Assembly: GCA_950022655.1 (NCBI GenBank)
Contig: OX465583.1
Location: 37,413,360-37,477,359 of the forward strand
Reading direction: 5' to 3'
From: Alentia gelatinosa
Lineage: Eukaryota; Annelida; Polychaeta; Phyllodocida; Polynoidae
DNA length: 64,000 nt
This document shows, piece by piece, positions 25,833 to 38,025 of the stretch. Under the pieces are notes generated by a model. That model saw nothing but the letters and a program-made list of their open reading frames with translations. It was not told the origin of the DNA and searched no databases. Every line of letters begins with the position of its first letter. Position 1 is the first letter of the stretch. Position numbers and translations under genes: made by a program.

Positions 25833-27361
25833 TCACTCCTCCTCTGCAGGAGCAACAGTAATGTCCACCTTGTGCCAAGCGTTATTGAGGAAACCTCGGA
25901 GATTCCAGATTCCAGACACAGACTCTGGTTGAACGTTATGCGCCGTGTCCACGGCCTTACACATGACGTCTAAAGACCCACCCTTCGCTTTCATATCCTC
26001 TGGGATCTGCACTTCTGCCTCCCATAGAGTCCAAGCCCAGGCGCGGTCAAACTCCTGATCAGCACTCTGCATATCTGCAGTCTGCCATGTTCGTCCCCCG
26101 TCTACAGAGACATCGACACGTAGGATGCCCTTTCCACCGCCGCTGTGGGCATAGCCCTTCACGGTGATGGTCTCATCGTCCGCTGTCACCTTGGAGCCCT
26201 TCTCAGGGAAACAGATCGCCGACTGGACCGGCGATTCATAAATCGCAGGAGCATCTTCGAAGTTGTACTCATCCCATTTCACAGAAGGTGGGGATGATTT
26301 GTAGTCCTTCTTCTGCCAGAACAACTGACTCTCCTGGTCACTGATGGTGATCTTCTTCAACCACTTCACATTGCGAGCCCCTACGTACCCCGCGGCGACC
26401 ACCCTGATTGGGTAGCCATGGTCTTTGGGCAACTCCTCACCATTCATCTTGAATGCTAGAAGGACGTCACCACGTGGGTCGACTGCCTTGCCGGCTGGAA
26501 TGGAAGCTCCGTAGGGTTCACCCGAGATGTCAGAGTCCCAACCCTGGAATTCCACGTGTTTGACCAAGTCCCCAGTGTCCTCAACACCCACGTACTTCAG
26601 TACATCACTGACCTTAACACCAGTCCACTCAGCATTGCTGATTGCCGTGAAGCCAGACATGGCTCCGTAGATCTTCTGGTAGCCCTGCATACCGTCCCGG
26701 CGATTGCCTGCACACTGAATAGTGGCACTGATTGTGTGGTGCTTGAACTTGGTCTTCAGGTCTTCCAGAGTCAGGGTCACTGGAGTCTCCTTACCAGGGA
26801 CATAAATCTCCAGCTGGTAAGTTTCAGGTGTCAGCTGAGGCACTGGTAGATGGTTTCTGACCATGAACAATTCATTCGGTGTGTAGAAGTGATCAGTCAA
26901 CATCTGCGGCGGAGTCTCCGCATCGAAGGGCTTCTTGGTATTGATGATGAATGCCGGATGTCTTTCCGGATCTTCCTTGTATGGATCATTCTCCTGTTCC
27001 TTTTTGAGCCTCTTCCTCATCTCCTCCAGGCTATCTTTGTCAACACGCCCAATACACATCTCCTCCAGCATCTGTCGCACCTCCGGGGTTTGGTGGATCG
27101 TGTAGATGTTCCAGAAGGGTTCGATGGACCCTCCAGCAGCCAGCATGATCTTCGAGCCACCTGGATGGCTCTCTACGAATTCTGTGATGTCGTAGACACT
27201 GTCACCATACGTGATCCAGATCCCGGTCTCTACACTGTTGTGAGCAGCAATCTCCTCCAGGGAGAAGGTGGGCCTGCTGGCCTCCAGGATCTCAGCCGAA
27301 CCATCCAGGGTGGTCAGCTCCCCTTCTTCTTCATCAAGGCGAGAGTTGTAGTAGGTGACAC
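25833..27361 (-). CDS. SUOX: Sulfite oxidase, coding exon 2 (cytochrome b5, Moco and dimerisation domains)
   Basis: This exon carries most of mitochondrial sulfite oxidase, the molybdohaem enzyme that oxidises sulfite to sulfate in the intermembrane space and passes electrons to cytochrome c. Numbering on the joined protein (about 583 residues): the cytochrome b5 domain has HPGG at 140-143 and a second haem-ligand candidate His164 in YTIH, 24 residues later as expected for b5 folds. A charged hinge follows (about 175-208). The Moco domain contains FMVRNHLPVP and IQCAGNRR, where Cys291 is the expected molybdenum ligand. The dimerisation domain runs from about 450 to the end (WNLRGFLNNAWHKV). 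The stop is TGA at 25,833. The exon opens after an acceptor CCTAG at 27,362-27,363 and supplies the last two bases of a split Gly codon. Human SUOX is about 545 residues, so this copy is slightly long in the hinge and tail. No frameshift or lost key residue is seen. Confidence 0.97.
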
Positions 27362-28320
27362 CTAGGTAGCGAATGAACGAATGAAGAGTTTTAGTATGTT
27401 ATACATGGTACAGTAGGTTTAAATAATGTATTGCAACATGTCTCACATAGGTATGACATCTATAAATTGAATAATCAGAAGAATGACTATGAGAGACATT
27501 GATTTGGAAGAACTATTGTACCAATAGAAACTCAATAAAGACATATATAAATCAAAAACCAACCAAGAAAAAAAAAGAATTTTAATATAAGTACGAGTTA
27601 GAGTCGGTTTTAACAACCTATTAGTATGAAAGATATAATGAGTTGTCCCTGTTACTCTCCTCTGAGGAAATAATGTAAAAGCAATTGTAGTATTTTAAAC
27701 CTAGGTGAGGAAGAGAATGAATAAATACTGGTAGATTATGTGAAATACAAATATCAGTGGTATAGCACAATCTGTTACAAACCCCTTTACCTCTATAGCA
27801 TTGTTCATATTGCAATCATTCATTTTCCAACGAGCTAGTCAATAAATCTTATTTTCGGAATAGTCTTATTTCATGAATTTATTTGAATTCATTTTGTAAT
27901 AACCTCTTAAATAAAGACCGTGCCAGACCTCTACTGAGGAGAGGAAAACCTACTCCATCCTGAAGAAAATAATCTTTATCCATTACTGCATGAAACTAAC
28001 CACTTTACATATATATGCGAACGGCGCAAATAGGTATGTATTTGCGTATACAAGGTCGTCCTACTCCCCGTGTTTATTATCCATCGCATACAAAGCCCCC
28101 ATTGAAAATGTATAGGGACTCAGTAAACCACTACCCATTGTATAAAACCTGTCAGATACCATAACTGTGGTATACGGATTGAAACCTGTTGTATACGGCC
28201 TCAAAACCATGGTATACGGGCAAAATAATCCCTTTTGCTATAGAGCAAAGAAATAGTTCCTATACCTGTTAATATGACAATTACCTGGTTTAATTTATTC
28301 GAAAAGATGGATAATAAATG

Positions 28321-28462
28321 CAATAAACGATGATTTTGTGGACAGGCAGCTCTGTAAACCACTCGCGGTTAACCTCGTAATGCACTTGCTAGCGCTCGAG
28401 TATTACTACGCGTCAACCCTTCCTGGTTTACGGCCGCTTGTCCACAAAATCATCGATTATTG
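28321..28462. repeat. Foldback element in SUOX intron
   Basis: Arms of about 40 bp: AACGATGATTTTGTGGACAG near the left and CTTGTCCACAAAATCATCG on the right, with a 60-bp CpG-containing loop. Confidence 0.85.
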
Positions 28463-28463
28463 T

Positions 28464-28498
28464 CTATGTATACGCCTCACCTGTAGGCGTATACATAG
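28464..28498. repeat. Perfect 14-bp hairpin
   Basis: CTATGTATACGCCT, 7-base loop, AGGCGTATACATAG. It abuts the foldback element. Confidence 0.95.
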
Positions 28499-28773
28499 TA
28501 AATATTGCACAGAGGATATTTCCTCTCGTATACGCCAGGTGTGAAATACAGCCAAGGAAATAGTTTTGTATACGCCTCATACGCTGGCGTGAACTATGGA
28601 CGTATTCATATGGAAACAAGTCAATTTACAGCAGATACATGCACTTCCGCGATGGCGTGTATAGCAATAAATTGGTGGTTTTCGTGCAGTGCATCAACCT
28701 CTAAAATTAATTCAGGCAGACCACCAAGGGTATTCATGATCCCTTGTCAAATCTCCTTAGTCGGTAACCCTAC

Positions 28774-28996
28774 CTATCATTCCGCCGAGGGCCAGAGTGG
28801 GTGCGCCCCACTTGATGGGATGGAGTTTCCTCCAGTGTTTGGTGAGTATCTCCGTGAATGACTCCGTTTTCCGGGAGCTGTGCTGCCACCTGGTAGCGGC
28901 GGATGGAGTTCGCATGGACCAGAAGCGGTCCTTACCGCGCAGCATGGCCCCGATACCGCGTCCTCCGCGTAGCCCAACTTTCCTTAGCAACGCCAT
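28774..28996 (-). CDS. SUOX: Sulfite oxidase, coding exon 1 (mitochondrial presequence)
   Basis: This 223-bp exon encodes the first 74 residues plus one base. It starts MALLRKVGLRGG and is rich in Arg, Lys and Ser with few acidic residues, as a mitochondrial presequence should be. It ends with a hydrophobic stretch (GAPTLALGGMIG), which suggests the two-part targeting signal used by intermembrane-space proteins. The donor is G|GTAGGG at 28,773, and the phase (1) matches the acceptor of the next exon exactly, giving a Gly codon across the junction. I chose the ATG at 28,996 because a splice acceptor (TTTCAG at 29,008-29,003) lies only 6 bases upstream; an ATG further out at 29,017 lies inside the intron. 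The 5' UTR must therefore be on another exon. Confidence 0.88.
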
Positions 28997-29170
28997 GTCT
29001 CTCTGAAACACACACAATCAACAAACAGTTAATGAATAGTTGATAGTACCACGGACTTGAAAGACCTGGATTAGAAACACGGCCAGGGTGGCCTACTTAT
29101 ATTCGTCTTGCTATTGTTTTCCAATTTTTAGCTGTATGTTCCCCTGTTAGCTGTAAGATGGCGCCACTTT
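28997..29170 (-). promoter_or_regulatory. SUOX 5' splice acceptor and possible promoter motif
   Basis: A pyrimidine-rich acceptor ending TTTCAG (29,008-29,003) precedes the SUOX start codon by 6 bases. About 150 bases further upstream is AAGATGGCG (29,155-29,163), a YY1-like word common near animal transcription starts. I infer a 5' UTR exon or promoter nearby, but the donor of that exon is not identified. Confidence 0.4.
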
Positions 29171-29361
29171 CACACCTGTAGTTCACACCTTATCCACTAG
29201 GTGACATGCACAGTAGGCACGGGATTGTCAAACCAGCTACATAGCAGAAACACACCTATGCTGTCATATGCACGACACATGACTTTTATAATCATCATAT
29301 ACTTATATTCTATTTTGGTGATCAACATTAGTTGGAATTATATAAAATCAATAATTATTAT

Positions 29362-29820
29362 TTGGTTTTCCATGTCTGATTTTCTGAAAATGAGGGGATC
29401 TGCCTGCCAAACCCAGCGAAAGTCACACAAAATCTGCCAATTGTCTGGACCCCCAGCATACTTACAGCTATAATCTGTAGTGTCCCATTTAGATACATAT
29501 CTTAAATCGCTGATGAAATAGTTTATTAAGGCCTGTTGAGGTAGAAATAATTTCAAAATCTTGATTTCCCATGTGGACCCCTTGAAAATGAGTGAAATCT
29601 GACTCCCGACCCAACCCAAAGTGACCCAAAATCTGCCAATTGTTCGGAAACCCCCAGCACACCTCTGGCCATAATATTTGCTGTTCTATTTAGGAACTAT
29701 GTTGGAATCGTTGATGAAATAGTTTATTAAGGCTTGGTGAGATGGGAATATTTTCAAAATCTTGTTTTTCCATGTCTGATTTTCTGAAAATGAGGGAAAT
29801 CTGCATGCCTACCCCAGCCA
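29362..29820 (+). repeat. Tandem repeat, about 200-bp unit, 2.3 copies
   Basis: Units begin at 29,362, 29,561 and 29,762 with TTG(G/A)TTTTCCATGT. Each holds TGAAAATGAG, AAAATCTGCCAATTGT, CCCCCAGCA and GATGAAATAGTTTATTAAGG. Possibly a satellite fragment. Confidence 0.9.
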
Positions 29821-30930
29821 CAGGCTATTTGTTTACATCAAAACAGTCTTTTTGTCCGTCTCAAGCTTTTAGGAATAATTATCATGATTAGAATTAAACT
29901 TCCCGAACTAATTGCTTCATAATAGTGTCGGGTCAGGTAAAACATCAGCAGGTATAAGTCGCTTCTTCTTTACGACTTTAATTATTTCTGATAAACCGGT
30001 TTTAAATGAGTGATACAGTCTGGAGCGCTTTTTTACGCTTTTCTTTGGCGTTGTTTCCTACGTATTTGAGAGAAAGCGATTTCCACGTATTCACGAAGCA
30101 AATTCAACGCTTTTAGATATGACTAAGCAATACAGTCTCACTGAGACTCATTCCGCGTATTCCCTACGAATCAGAAGAAGATGGACACCACGTAATAGCT
30201 ACATATTCTCTACGTTTCTATTTTCTCTCTTTTATGTTCTTTTACCAGGGATGTCAGATAGGGGCAGGAAAAAAAGTGGAAACATTTTTTTGGTGTAATT
30301 GTCTGCCTCAGGAAGACCGGGAAAATTTTGATAATATGTCCTTGTCGGCCATGGCATGAGCTAAGGGTCTGTGGGGAGGTTCTATTCACTGTATTATTGG
30401 CGTAAATGAGGCTAAACCAATATAATCTTTGCTTGACACAAGGAAAGAAATTACATCTTTACTGAATACGAAAAAGTGGATTTCCACGGAAAAATGGAAA
30501 ACTGACATCTCTGCTTTTACGCTTCTCAACGCTTATTCACGCTTTTGTGCGCATTGTGGCGCTCTACCGCGTTCATTTACGCAATCAAAAAAGCGTAGAG
30601 ATAAGTTTGAATTTTCAAAACTCACTCTGATACTTCGTTTTTTTCTAGGGTTCTGTTCACATTCTTTCATGCATTCCGACTTTTGTTTACGTGTCTCCGC
30701 GTTTTGCGGCGTTTTACGACGTACATTCTGTATCTTTATATTTCAAAATGCGTAAAAGAACGTGGGCATGTGTATAGCTTTTACACTAGTGTTACGTGGG
30801 CATCACGACTAGACCAGACAATAGCGACAACTGCCGGTCACTGCAAACTAGTCCGAATAGCGTCTGGTCCGCGAAAAATCTCCCCGTTTATCACCAGCTT
30901 AAGAATTGCAACGTCACCATACCCTTCAAA
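29821..30930. other. Stretch rich in ACGCTTTT words
   Basis: TACGCTTTT, AACGCTTTT, CACGCTTTT and GCGTTTTACG recur between 30,020 and 30,750 in either orientation, giving an unusual CpG-containing low-complexity field. No gene recognised. Confidence 0.5.
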
Positions 30931-30945
30931 CGGCCACTGTGGTAT

Positions 30946-31122
30946 ATATAATATATACACAATATTGACTGGTTTCAGATACAAGCGGCCGTATGCTCCG
31001 AGGAGTTAACGCGTAGTAGTATCCGAGCGTATGCGAGGATATTGCGTAGAGTCATCTCCGAGGAGCATACATCCGCTTTTATCTGAAACCAGTCTATATT
31101 GTATTTATTATCCATCTTTTTT
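30946..31122. repeat. Foldback element, family P, copy 1
   Basis: ACTGGTTTCAGATACAAGCG and its inverted partner CGCTTTTATCTGAAACCAGT, then GTATGCTCC arms, flank a centre with ATCCGAGCGTATGCGAGGAT. The same centre and arms recur at 35.8 kb. Confidence 0.85.
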
Positions 31123-31129
31123 GATAAGT

Positions 31130-33600
31130 GGCATGCCGATATCAGTTTGTTTTAGTTATGCACTATTTTCCCATACGCACTATTTTTCCATATGCGCCAC
31201 CCGGAGCATACAACATCTGTATGCGCCGGGTATATCTATACACACCCCCTATGTGTTTTCTATGGACACTATGTATTAGGTGGATAACAAATATATATGT
31301 ATGGGCATAAAAAAAGTGAGGGTGACGCATAAGCAGAGAACCTAAAATATTCACGCTGCCTTCAAAGGCTGGTCGATTGTACCTTGTGGCAAGTCTCCAG
31401 GACTCGGCAACACTCATCGACTGGGCAGAAGAGTCTGGCCAAAAAGATCGAAGTGACAATTAATGTCAAGCAACACACAGATGTTGGCCTCAGAGATCTC
31501 GTATGATACATTCTACTTGCCAGATACACCAACTCAACTTCCACAGCATATAAAATAAGGACCCTCAATAATAAACGCCGCACTGAGGCTGTAGTACGTA
31601 AATAGTGAAATATATCATTATGTCTGTAATATATAACTGGTGAAACATGTCATAATAACTGTAATAGAAAACATTTGAAACATAAAAAGATTATTGTCAT
31701 ACATTATTGGTAATATATAATACTTCCTTCAATGTATGACTAGAGAGATATATTGTACATTTATCTAAAAACCAGACTAACCTATCGAATATTGCAGAAT
31801 TCTAAATGTTGTATGGTGATACAAGGCTAAATCATAATTGCCATATTCCATTCGATTTCTGACAATTTAGGCTCTTGTGGTATAGGAAAAAGTAGTTATT
31901 TTTGAATGGCGTAAATTCGTATAAAAGCGAATACTAAGTTGTCTCCGGTTCAGGTTATGTGATGTTGTACTCCAATGGATCGGAAACTACATCCACCATT
32001 GTTAAATAATACTCATCGCTGACATCACATTTGCATCTTATCATTCATGATGGTTTCAATGTTGCTCTGAATGAATGTTTATGCTTTCAATTCAGTATTT
32101 AGTTGTAAAATATATGGAAACTGGGTAAGGGTGGCCGAAAGAGATCTGTTCAGAGGAGTTGGTATAATAGGTGTGTTAAGATGTACCGACTTCTTTCGTC
32201 CATCCTCACTCGGTCTCGTTATTACATGCCTGGATCCCATTAAAAAAGCTATTTCATTACATGTACTTATGGTTGTGAATGATAGCAAGTCACGTGGTAT
32301 AGAGGGACAGACTGTTCATTCATCACTCCGTGACGACAGATACCCGTACAGCTGACCAATGTGAGACATTCATGCACAGGTATATATACTTGGTGTTAAA
32401 ATAACTTGAACATTCATCTAGAATTTTGCAATTGGTGACGAACTATCTTATCCCCACTCTCTAACGTTATCCAACTGGAGGCAATAAATGACAATATGCC
32501 TACCAAAGCATGCGCGCGCGACCCTTTCTGGGCTTACACACGATTGTGTCCTCTTGCATGATATGCCATCGGTGCCGAATAATCGGCCAGTGGAAACGAG
32601 CCTTATATCTATATTTCAACTCAAATTCATAATACCAGCTTGTTTATACATAGCTTAAACTTCCAGGTTAAATTGCGCAAATGTCTGTAGCTGCTGCGTT
32701 ATGGTTGGAAAGGTATGTGTAATAATACTTTAGTTATGTCTAAATTCCATTTGGTTTTTTTTTTCAATTCGCTTACATAGGTCACAGTCTACCATCTTCC
32801 CCTTTTTACACACTTAATGGCTCAGTTTCCATTCGGTATATTGAAAACTCATTTTTACATATTGATCAACACAATATTAGAATGTTTACAAAATATTCCA
32901 TCGAAGTGGAGATGATTTCTACAGGAATGAATGAGCTTCAATATATGAAGGAAAAATACCTACATACATCCGAAGTAGGTTGGTACTAACCCAGGCTTTA
33001 GTAAGAGTATTGTTGATACTTCTTACAATATATCAAATGTATATTCTCAACCAACGCAAACATTTGGACAATGTATGTATGCATGCATGCATATATATTG
33101 ATATGTATGCGTATATGTGTGCAGTATCATGCATTTTTATGTATGTCTAACATAAGATGGAGAGTAAGCAGCTCCTACCTGTATGATGCCCGTAAAGCAC
33201 TGGTGTTCCTGCGATGCAGATCCACTCTGCTTGCCTTCGCACTCGTCCCCAACCCTACCTCACACGACCCTACGCCGCACCTTCCCTCCCCACATGGACC
33301 CACCCAACCCCCGCCATATTGAGCCGTATAAGATGGTGTGTTACTTTAGACTTGCCACATACATTCCAGTTTATCAGACTGCGTCAACAGCAAAGGAAAA
33401 TATTAATGCCGTACACCCTGTCACTACCACATACCAACTCGCTCTGAAATTAAATCCTATGTCTTGTGATTCTTTTATCTATCTTTTAAAAAAAATTGTA
33501 TTTTCATTGGGATATCCTTCAGCGGTTAGCGGGTATAATTGAGCCTCCCAATATGGAGGAGTTACATTATAATTTAGCTTTCTTCTATCAAAAGAATATA
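31130..33600. other. Intergenic, nothing recognised
   Basis: Contains short ATGCATGC microsatellite-like sequence near 33,080; otherwise plain. Confidence 0.55.
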
Positions 33601-33639
33601 GACCAGAATAGCGGTCTACCTTGATTACGTACATACATT

Positions 33640-33667
33640 ACGTAAAGATGAGTACTCATCTTTACGT
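33640..33667. repeat. Perfect 28-bp palindrome
   Basis: ACGTAAAGATGAGTACTCAT followed by CTTTACGT is its own reverse complement. It lies 60 bases outside the 1.04-kb element. Confidence 0.95.
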
Positions 33668-33729
33668 CGCCACTTTAAAGGCTAATATCTCATGTGCAAT
33701 TCATGTGAACAGGGTGGGACTATTGTTAG

Positions 33730-34772
33730 TTTACACCATCACCCCGACAGTCCAGACAAAAAATTGTCCTTGTCGCCGTACTCCGTCGGGACTGCCATAG
33801 TCCGCCTTAAGTCATCGGGATTTTGAATCGTAAGTCGACTTGGCTGTCGGGTAGTTGCCCGGACAGTCGGGGCAGAATTTTTGACTGTCAAAAATTCTGC
33901 CACAACTGTCCCGGCAATCCCCTGTGGCTAATGAGAATGGTGACTGCCTTAGGTCGTCGGGATTGTGAATCGTAAGTCGACTTGGCTTCTGGATAGCACT
34001 AGGCCTATGGGGCCGAAGTCTGCTGTAGCCCGCAGGATATTCATTCAACTTCCAACAGTCACAGCAAGAGAATACATTGAATAAGATACATGCAAACCAG
34101 TGGAGAAGGTGAACAACTATAAACGGTTGTGAACATGAAAGTTTGATGAATGGTTTTTTTATGATACCTATTCTCTTCTGTTTTAGAATAGTGTATTATG
34201 GGATGGAATACATGTACTTTATATCATATGTATATACATGTAGGCATCTGTGTGTGACTGGTATCACACCAGGACCACACCGGGACTGAGCCGGGACCGC
34301 ACCATATGTCGTCGGGACTGCCACATTCACTGCAAGTCAACTTATGTCAATGGGAATCTTCCGTTATTTGCCCTAAGTTGTCAGGCCTGGCAACCTTAAC
34401 TCAATGCAGTACGCCTTAAGTCGACAGGATATTTGGGGCAGAGTGGAGAAAAACCATAAGAACCCCATAAAAGTTGTATGTCATCGGGACTGCCGCAACT
34501 AATTGCAAGTCAAATTATGTAGATGGGAAACCTCTGTAATCTGCTGGGCTCACAAAGTATGTCATCATGGCCGTACCGTACCCGTACCATCTCCTTGCCT
34601 ATGGCAAAGACCATGTTGACCTTCATCAATGTTAAGTCAACTTAAGTCACCTTAAGTTGCCTGAATATAGGGGGCCGAGCGGGCAAAAATCATAAAAATC
34701 CAGTAAAAACACCAAGTCGACTTACGATTCAGCCAAAATCCATTGCCGGGATAGTCGGGGTGATGGTATAAA
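33730..34772. mobile_element. Non-autonomous element, 1.04 kb, with terminal inverted repeats
   Basis: The left end TTTACACCATCACCCCGACA and the right end, reverse complemented TTTATACCATCACCCCGACT, form matching inverted ends. AATCGTAAGTCGACTTGG occurs twice forward (33,825; 33,967) and its complement once near the right end (34,713). GTC(A/G)TCGGGACTGCC recurs internally. No transposase frame is present. Confidence 0.7.
33871..33901. repeat. Perfect 15-bp hairpin with one-base loop
   Basis: GGCAGAATTTTTGAC, T, GTCAAAAATTCTGCC: a near-ideal cruciform lying inside the 1.04-kb element. Confidence 0.95.
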
Positions 34773-34779
34773 CCTAGCA

Positions 34780-35810
34780 TATCAGTGAGGGTAATACATA
34801 CGTTAAGGGTGAGTTTGAGGCTGAGACAACCGAATCTAAATTTAAATCTTTGTTGCCAGATAAATATCAGCGATGTAAAGACGATTCCAAATGATCTTTA
34901 CTTCGTCCACAGTTATACTGATATTTTCCATAAAAGACAATGTCTGAAAAATTGAAAAAGAAAAAAATGCCAAGGAAGCTCAAGGGTTTTCTAATTTTTA
35001 AAATTATTTCTTGCACATTACTTCACTTTTTCTTTGCTGTCGACATTTTATTTTTACTTTTTCCCCATAATACACAAATTTAAGATTATAACACACACCA
35101 AAACAGCAGTTTAATTATTTTTTCATTATTCAATGGGATAGAGAAAAATGGCGACGTATAGAGAAGCGAGATTTCAGCTAAGGTAAAAAGTGTATATGAA
35201 TTATTTTTCTTGCTTTAGATCAATTTTAGAGTGAAAATGTGGTTTGTATTTCGTTAACATTTTCGTGTACATGTTCATGGGGCAAAAAAACAGTGAAAAA
35301 TTGATGTGGTTTTTTTTATCATCTTTTCTTATACATATACCAGAGAAAAAACGAAATGGGGAATAGCCCCAAAATTGAATGAGTAACAGGATAGTAAACC
35401 TGACCTCCCCCCTCCGCCCAATCCCCTACAAGGGGTCACCCTCCGTTCCTAGCAAAAGTGGGCTCTTTCGCGGGGTTATCCCTTACGTGGGGTAAAATCC
35501 AACATCTAAGAGAAGGACCCGTTCAAAGAAAAGTCTTCCCTTACACCGGGTGCCAATCTAGCAGGATCTACTGTGTATCATCTCCAGGCAGTGTATGGAT
35601 CTTTTTACTATAGGCGCAGAGAGGTGACGTTACTTATATAGGAATGGTGGCATCCGAGGTAAGGGAAAGTGCACTGCGCGTGAGTCATGTCTACCGGATC
35701 ACATTATGATTGACTGAATGGAATTGGTCTTTTGTGTTCAGCTACAATTGAAGCCTTACATCATACTGGTATCGTGACCAAATTTAACACTAGATGCGTC
35801 GATGCGGAAA
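34780..35810. other. Intergenic, A/T-run-rich
   Basis: Plain AT-rich DNA; 35,400-35,540 has a short GC-richer phrase of tandem look (CTACAAGGGGTCACCC, CGCGGGGTTATCCC). Confidence 0.5.
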
Positions 35811-35814
35811 AAAG

Positions 35815-35987
35815 ACATATATGTACACAATATCAACTGGTTCCAGACAACCAACCGTGATCTCCGAGCACTGGAGGAGTAGTAATATCCGAGCGAATGC
35901 GAGGATATTACGAATAATCTAGACCGAGGGGATAACGACCGCATTTATCTGAAACAGGTTTATATTGTATTTATCATTCAGTAATAC
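35815..35987. repeat. Foldback element, family P, copy 2
   Basis: ACACAATATCAACTGGTTCC at the left pairs with GAAACAGGTTTATATTGTAT at the right. The centre hairpin GTAATATCC...GGATATTAC matches copy 1. The minus open frame here is spurious. Confidence 0.8.
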
Positions 35988-36663
35988 AAATTTGAATTAT
36001 CAAAGAAGACAAAATGACCGCCGATTATCTTAAGCACTTTGTTTTTATACAATGGACCTTTTTCCGTAATTTCCGCTCTGTGTAGAGATTACGAGAACAC
36101 TTAATCTCCCTGATGAATTACAGTCCCTACAGAACTAGTTTTAGTATGGAGCCTCCATAATCGGTGGATAATAAAGGTGCAAGAATCTTCAGTTCAGACG
36201 ACACCCAGCAACATGGGCATTTGGCCCAAAATGGAGTCCCATATTTCATGTCGATTTTACTCAGATAAGCAGATCACCCCAAAACCCTTATGTCGGGAAT
36301 GGAGGGTAGTCCGCTTAGTCCGATTTGATTTATTTTTATATATTCCTTGCTTCCAGACGATAAATAAGATACTAACACTAGCATATAGTCAAAGACGATA
36401 TTGAATTTTCCTTGTTTGCAATATAAAAAGGAGGGCTTATTTGACCCCATGATATTGATTCTGTGTTTGATACTATTAGGAGACATGATTAATGTACATG
36501 AATGGAATCTATTCAGGGAAATATCGTAGAACAGATGAAATTCAGGTACTCTCACCCTGCCAAAAACGCCATCTTAGTATTTACCATTTCATCGACTTAA
36601 AACTACCAGATGTCAACGTCTGCCACTGCTGCTAGTGTCAACAAGTATCGTGGTATGGAGGGT

Positions 36664-36808
36664 AGTATTATGAGAAAACGTGGTTACTGAGCCCGTTCGA
36701 GGTCATTTGATGAAAATATACGGCCCGATGCCGCAGGCGCGAGGGCCGTATCTTTTCATGACCAAGAACGGACACCGTACGGGCTCAGTCACTACGTTTT
36801 CTTATTAC
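36664..36808. repeat. Foldback element, family Q
   Basis: GAGAAAACGTGGTTACTGAG and CTCAGTCACTACGTTTTCTT pair, as do ATACGGCCC and GGGCCGTAT near the centre. The right arm has a short extra segment (GGACACCGTAC). Confidence 0.85.
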
Positions 36809-36809
36809 T

Positions 36810-38025
36810 ATATGCCTCCTTCTCATTTAAAACGCCGTTTTATTTACTGTACAAAGCCTATGCCATTCACTACGGCCCACTGTCACGGCCGGCGTGAACA
36901 TTATTTATACTACACCCCTAGCAGCGGGTAGTATTTCATAGACGTTCGCTCGCATGTATATAGTAATATATAAAGTAGGCCACTGCGTTGACGAAGGCAA
37001 TCTATAATGCTAATGTGTATAAATGAGATTTTCTCGCACTGGTTTATAATAATGTACTAAGCTCACACATAAAATACTCGTCACGCACGATTCTAGTTAT
37101 AATCTTCTACTAAGATTAGTTTTACGGGCGACGGCTTAACTGATGTAACTGTGTATAACAGGTAGCTGTGCCACGTCCGTGACCAGAGCAAGTCGACGAG
37201 ATGAGGCGCGCGGCAGGAGGCAACCTACCCTATATAATGTGCTGGCAAAGGTTAAGGTGTAAGTAAAAGAACCACCCAGTGTGAACAATGCCTATAGGCA
37301 GTCCGCAGTAAAAATATACATTTATGGTACTGCTATCTGTTGAAAGGGAGCTGTCTTATTTTTTCTTATATATGCACTTGAATTTCGAAAATGAATTCCG
37401 GGGATGTATGAATTACAAATAGACCATTTGGAAACTAATCTATTTACTGTTTTTATTCTACCGTGCCATTGGATTGGAAGCTTTAAGGGTCATCGCATGA
37501 TCAAGAATATTAGCCTCATATAACATATGCTTACTAATATCATCTAATGCAGTGTTTTGTGAGTCAAACATTGCATACTTGAAACGGATCTACCTTTTCA
37601 TTCGGCATATTTCCCATTATCTCTTTAAACATACAGTTAAAATAGAATACATAAAGGATGCATCAACAAAATGCAATAGGCGGACATTTCGAATAGCGGA
37701 CATCTTTAATAGTCGTGCCATTACTAGATAGCAATAATATACCCTCAAATAGCTGTTGTCTGAAAGCAAATATATGGCTGCCCAGAACGTTTAAGATGGA
37801 ACAAAGAATGGTAATTATCCTATGAAATATGAAATATTCATGATATTTATGAACATGTGGAAAATCTCGAAAGCGTGGTGCCCTGGACGGTCAGCTTGTG
37901 AAACTGAGAAAAGGGCCCGTAACATTGTCATATAGGCCCTTCCTTTTCCCATATCAAACAATCTATAGCATATGGGACCCCTTGTACCACCAATTCAATA
38001 ACACTGAAGTGGTTCGCTTATGAAA
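36810..38025. other. Intergenic, nothing recognised
   Basis: Downstream flank of the 93-residue protein gene; no clear polyadenylation signal. Confidence 0.5.

Larger units (their letters stand above)
27362..28773 (-). other. SUOX intron between coding exons
   Basis: This 1,412-bp phase-1 GT-AG intron is AT-rich. From about 28,040 to 28,600 the word GTATACG recurs at least seven times, next to a foldback element (28,321-28,462) and a perfect hairpin (28,464-28,498). The remainder shows nothing recognisable. Confidence 0.85.

Noticed and set aside
26556..27365. Plus-strand frames opposite SUOX
   Set aside because: Shadows of the sulfite oxidase exon on the other strand.
33071..33170. Minus-strand CAG|GTAGGA donor at 33,179 preceded by a short Cys-containing frame
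   Set aside because: No acceptor or start codon could be supported.
36550..36576. Minus-strand AAGATGGCG followed by a GTGAGA donor
   Set aside because: Would encode only MAFLA before the splice; no partner exon was found and the context is foldback-rich.
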